Assembly (NCBI GenBank): GCA_031272305.1
Contig: JAISUA010000181.1
Coordinates: forward strand, 1 to 6,672
Direction of reading: 5' to 3'
DNA from: Clostridioides sp.
GTDB taxonomy: Bacteria; Bacillota; Clostridia; Peptostreptococcales; Peptostreptococcaceae
Length of the DNA stretch: 6,672 nucleotides
Made by a program: the position numbers and the translations under genes. The notes below the pieces were generated by a model. The model saw only the letters and a list, made by a program, of their open reading frames with translations. It was not told the origin of the DNA and searched no databases. Positions 6,472 to 6,672 of the stretch are shown here, piece by piece (within the stretch, counting starts at the first letter, position 1; each line of letters starts with the position of its first letter).

Positions 6472-6487
6472 CTAAAAATAGAAAATG

Positions 6488-6578
6488 ATGTTGTTTTAAG
6501 ATTCGGTCGTTGCTCTCACACTTCATTGTAGTAACGTAAAGATCCAATCGAATCTTAAAACAACATTCATCACCTCTC
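6488..6578. repeat. Hairpin-forming repeat element, copy 2
   Basis: ATGTTGTTTTAAGATTCG (6488-6505) and its exact reverse complement (6549-6566) form an 18-bp stem around a 43-nt interior. That interior has its own small hairpin, GTTGCT with AGTAAC, joined by a T-G pair on the plus strand. About 90 bp, including part of the stem, are related to the element at 503-608. On the minus strand GAGAGGTG precedes ATGAATGTTGTT, which can be read as MNVVLRFDWIFTLLQ then stop (6570 to 6523). The ribosome-like site is too close to that ATG for confident translation. The element sits in the 3' untranslated region of the gene ending at 6596. Confidence 0.6.
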
Positions 6579-6595
6579 ATATAATCGATTATGTT

Positions 6596-6672
6596 TTATT
6601 TTATGACTTTTAAGAAATATTTTTCATCATTAAAAAATTCATCATCTAAATTAAATATGGATATTATATCCT
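6596..6672 (-). CDS. C-terminal end of an unidentified upstream gene (partial)
   Basis: One minus-strand frame is open from the window edge and ends in TAA at 6596-6598. It reads DIISIFNLDD then EFFNDEKYFLKVIK. Only 24 residues are visible, mostly hydrophobic, acidic and lysine residues with no recognisable motif. Support for a real gene is indirect: the other two frames stop within a few codons of the edge, and a hairpin and an intrinsic terminator in the same direction follow. The family cannot be told from this. Confidence 0.4.
   Translation of the reverse strand, partial: DIISIFNLDDEFFNDEKYFLKVIK

Overview
The window is very AT-rich, with clostridial-style Shine-Dalgarno sites (GGAGG, AGGAGG) and A/T-biased codons. 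It most likely comes from a low-GC anaerobic Bacillota (Clostridia or Tissierellia-like), but no rRNA or marker gene is present to place it further. Every supported gene lies on the minus strand, so the reading order runs from high to low coordinates.

At the right edge is the last part of an unidentified gene (stop at 6596). It is followed by a long hairpin repeat (6488-6566) and a good intrinsic terminator (6430-6471). An extended -10 promoter (6390-6418) then starts a leader of about 195 nt. Part of that leader folds into a compact multi-stem RNA just before the ribosome binding site, and two separate leader segments can pair with that site. This looks like a cis-regulatory RNA, but I cannot match it to a known riboswitch class.

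The leader feeds a purine-salvage cluster. First comes a 591-aa divergent adenine deaminase paralogue (4413-6188), in which several histidines of the family signature motifs are replaced. A 138-bp gap with a long dyad follows, then a canonical 576-aa adenine deaminase (2544-4274). A 271-bp gap holds a 14-bp minisatellite and an 11-bp dyad, and leads to a 520-aa NCS2-type nucleobase permease (710-2272). The simplest reading is that the permease imports a purine base and the canonical enzyme converts adenine to hypoxanthine plus ammonia. The divergent paralogue may act on a related base or have a non-catalytic role.

The left end is a separate unit. A strong promoter (397-425) drives a short gene for a secreted protein of about 92 aa (70-348). 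Between it and the permease lie a 41-bp tandem duplication of the permease gene's 3' end and a second copy of the hairpin repeat found near the right edge.
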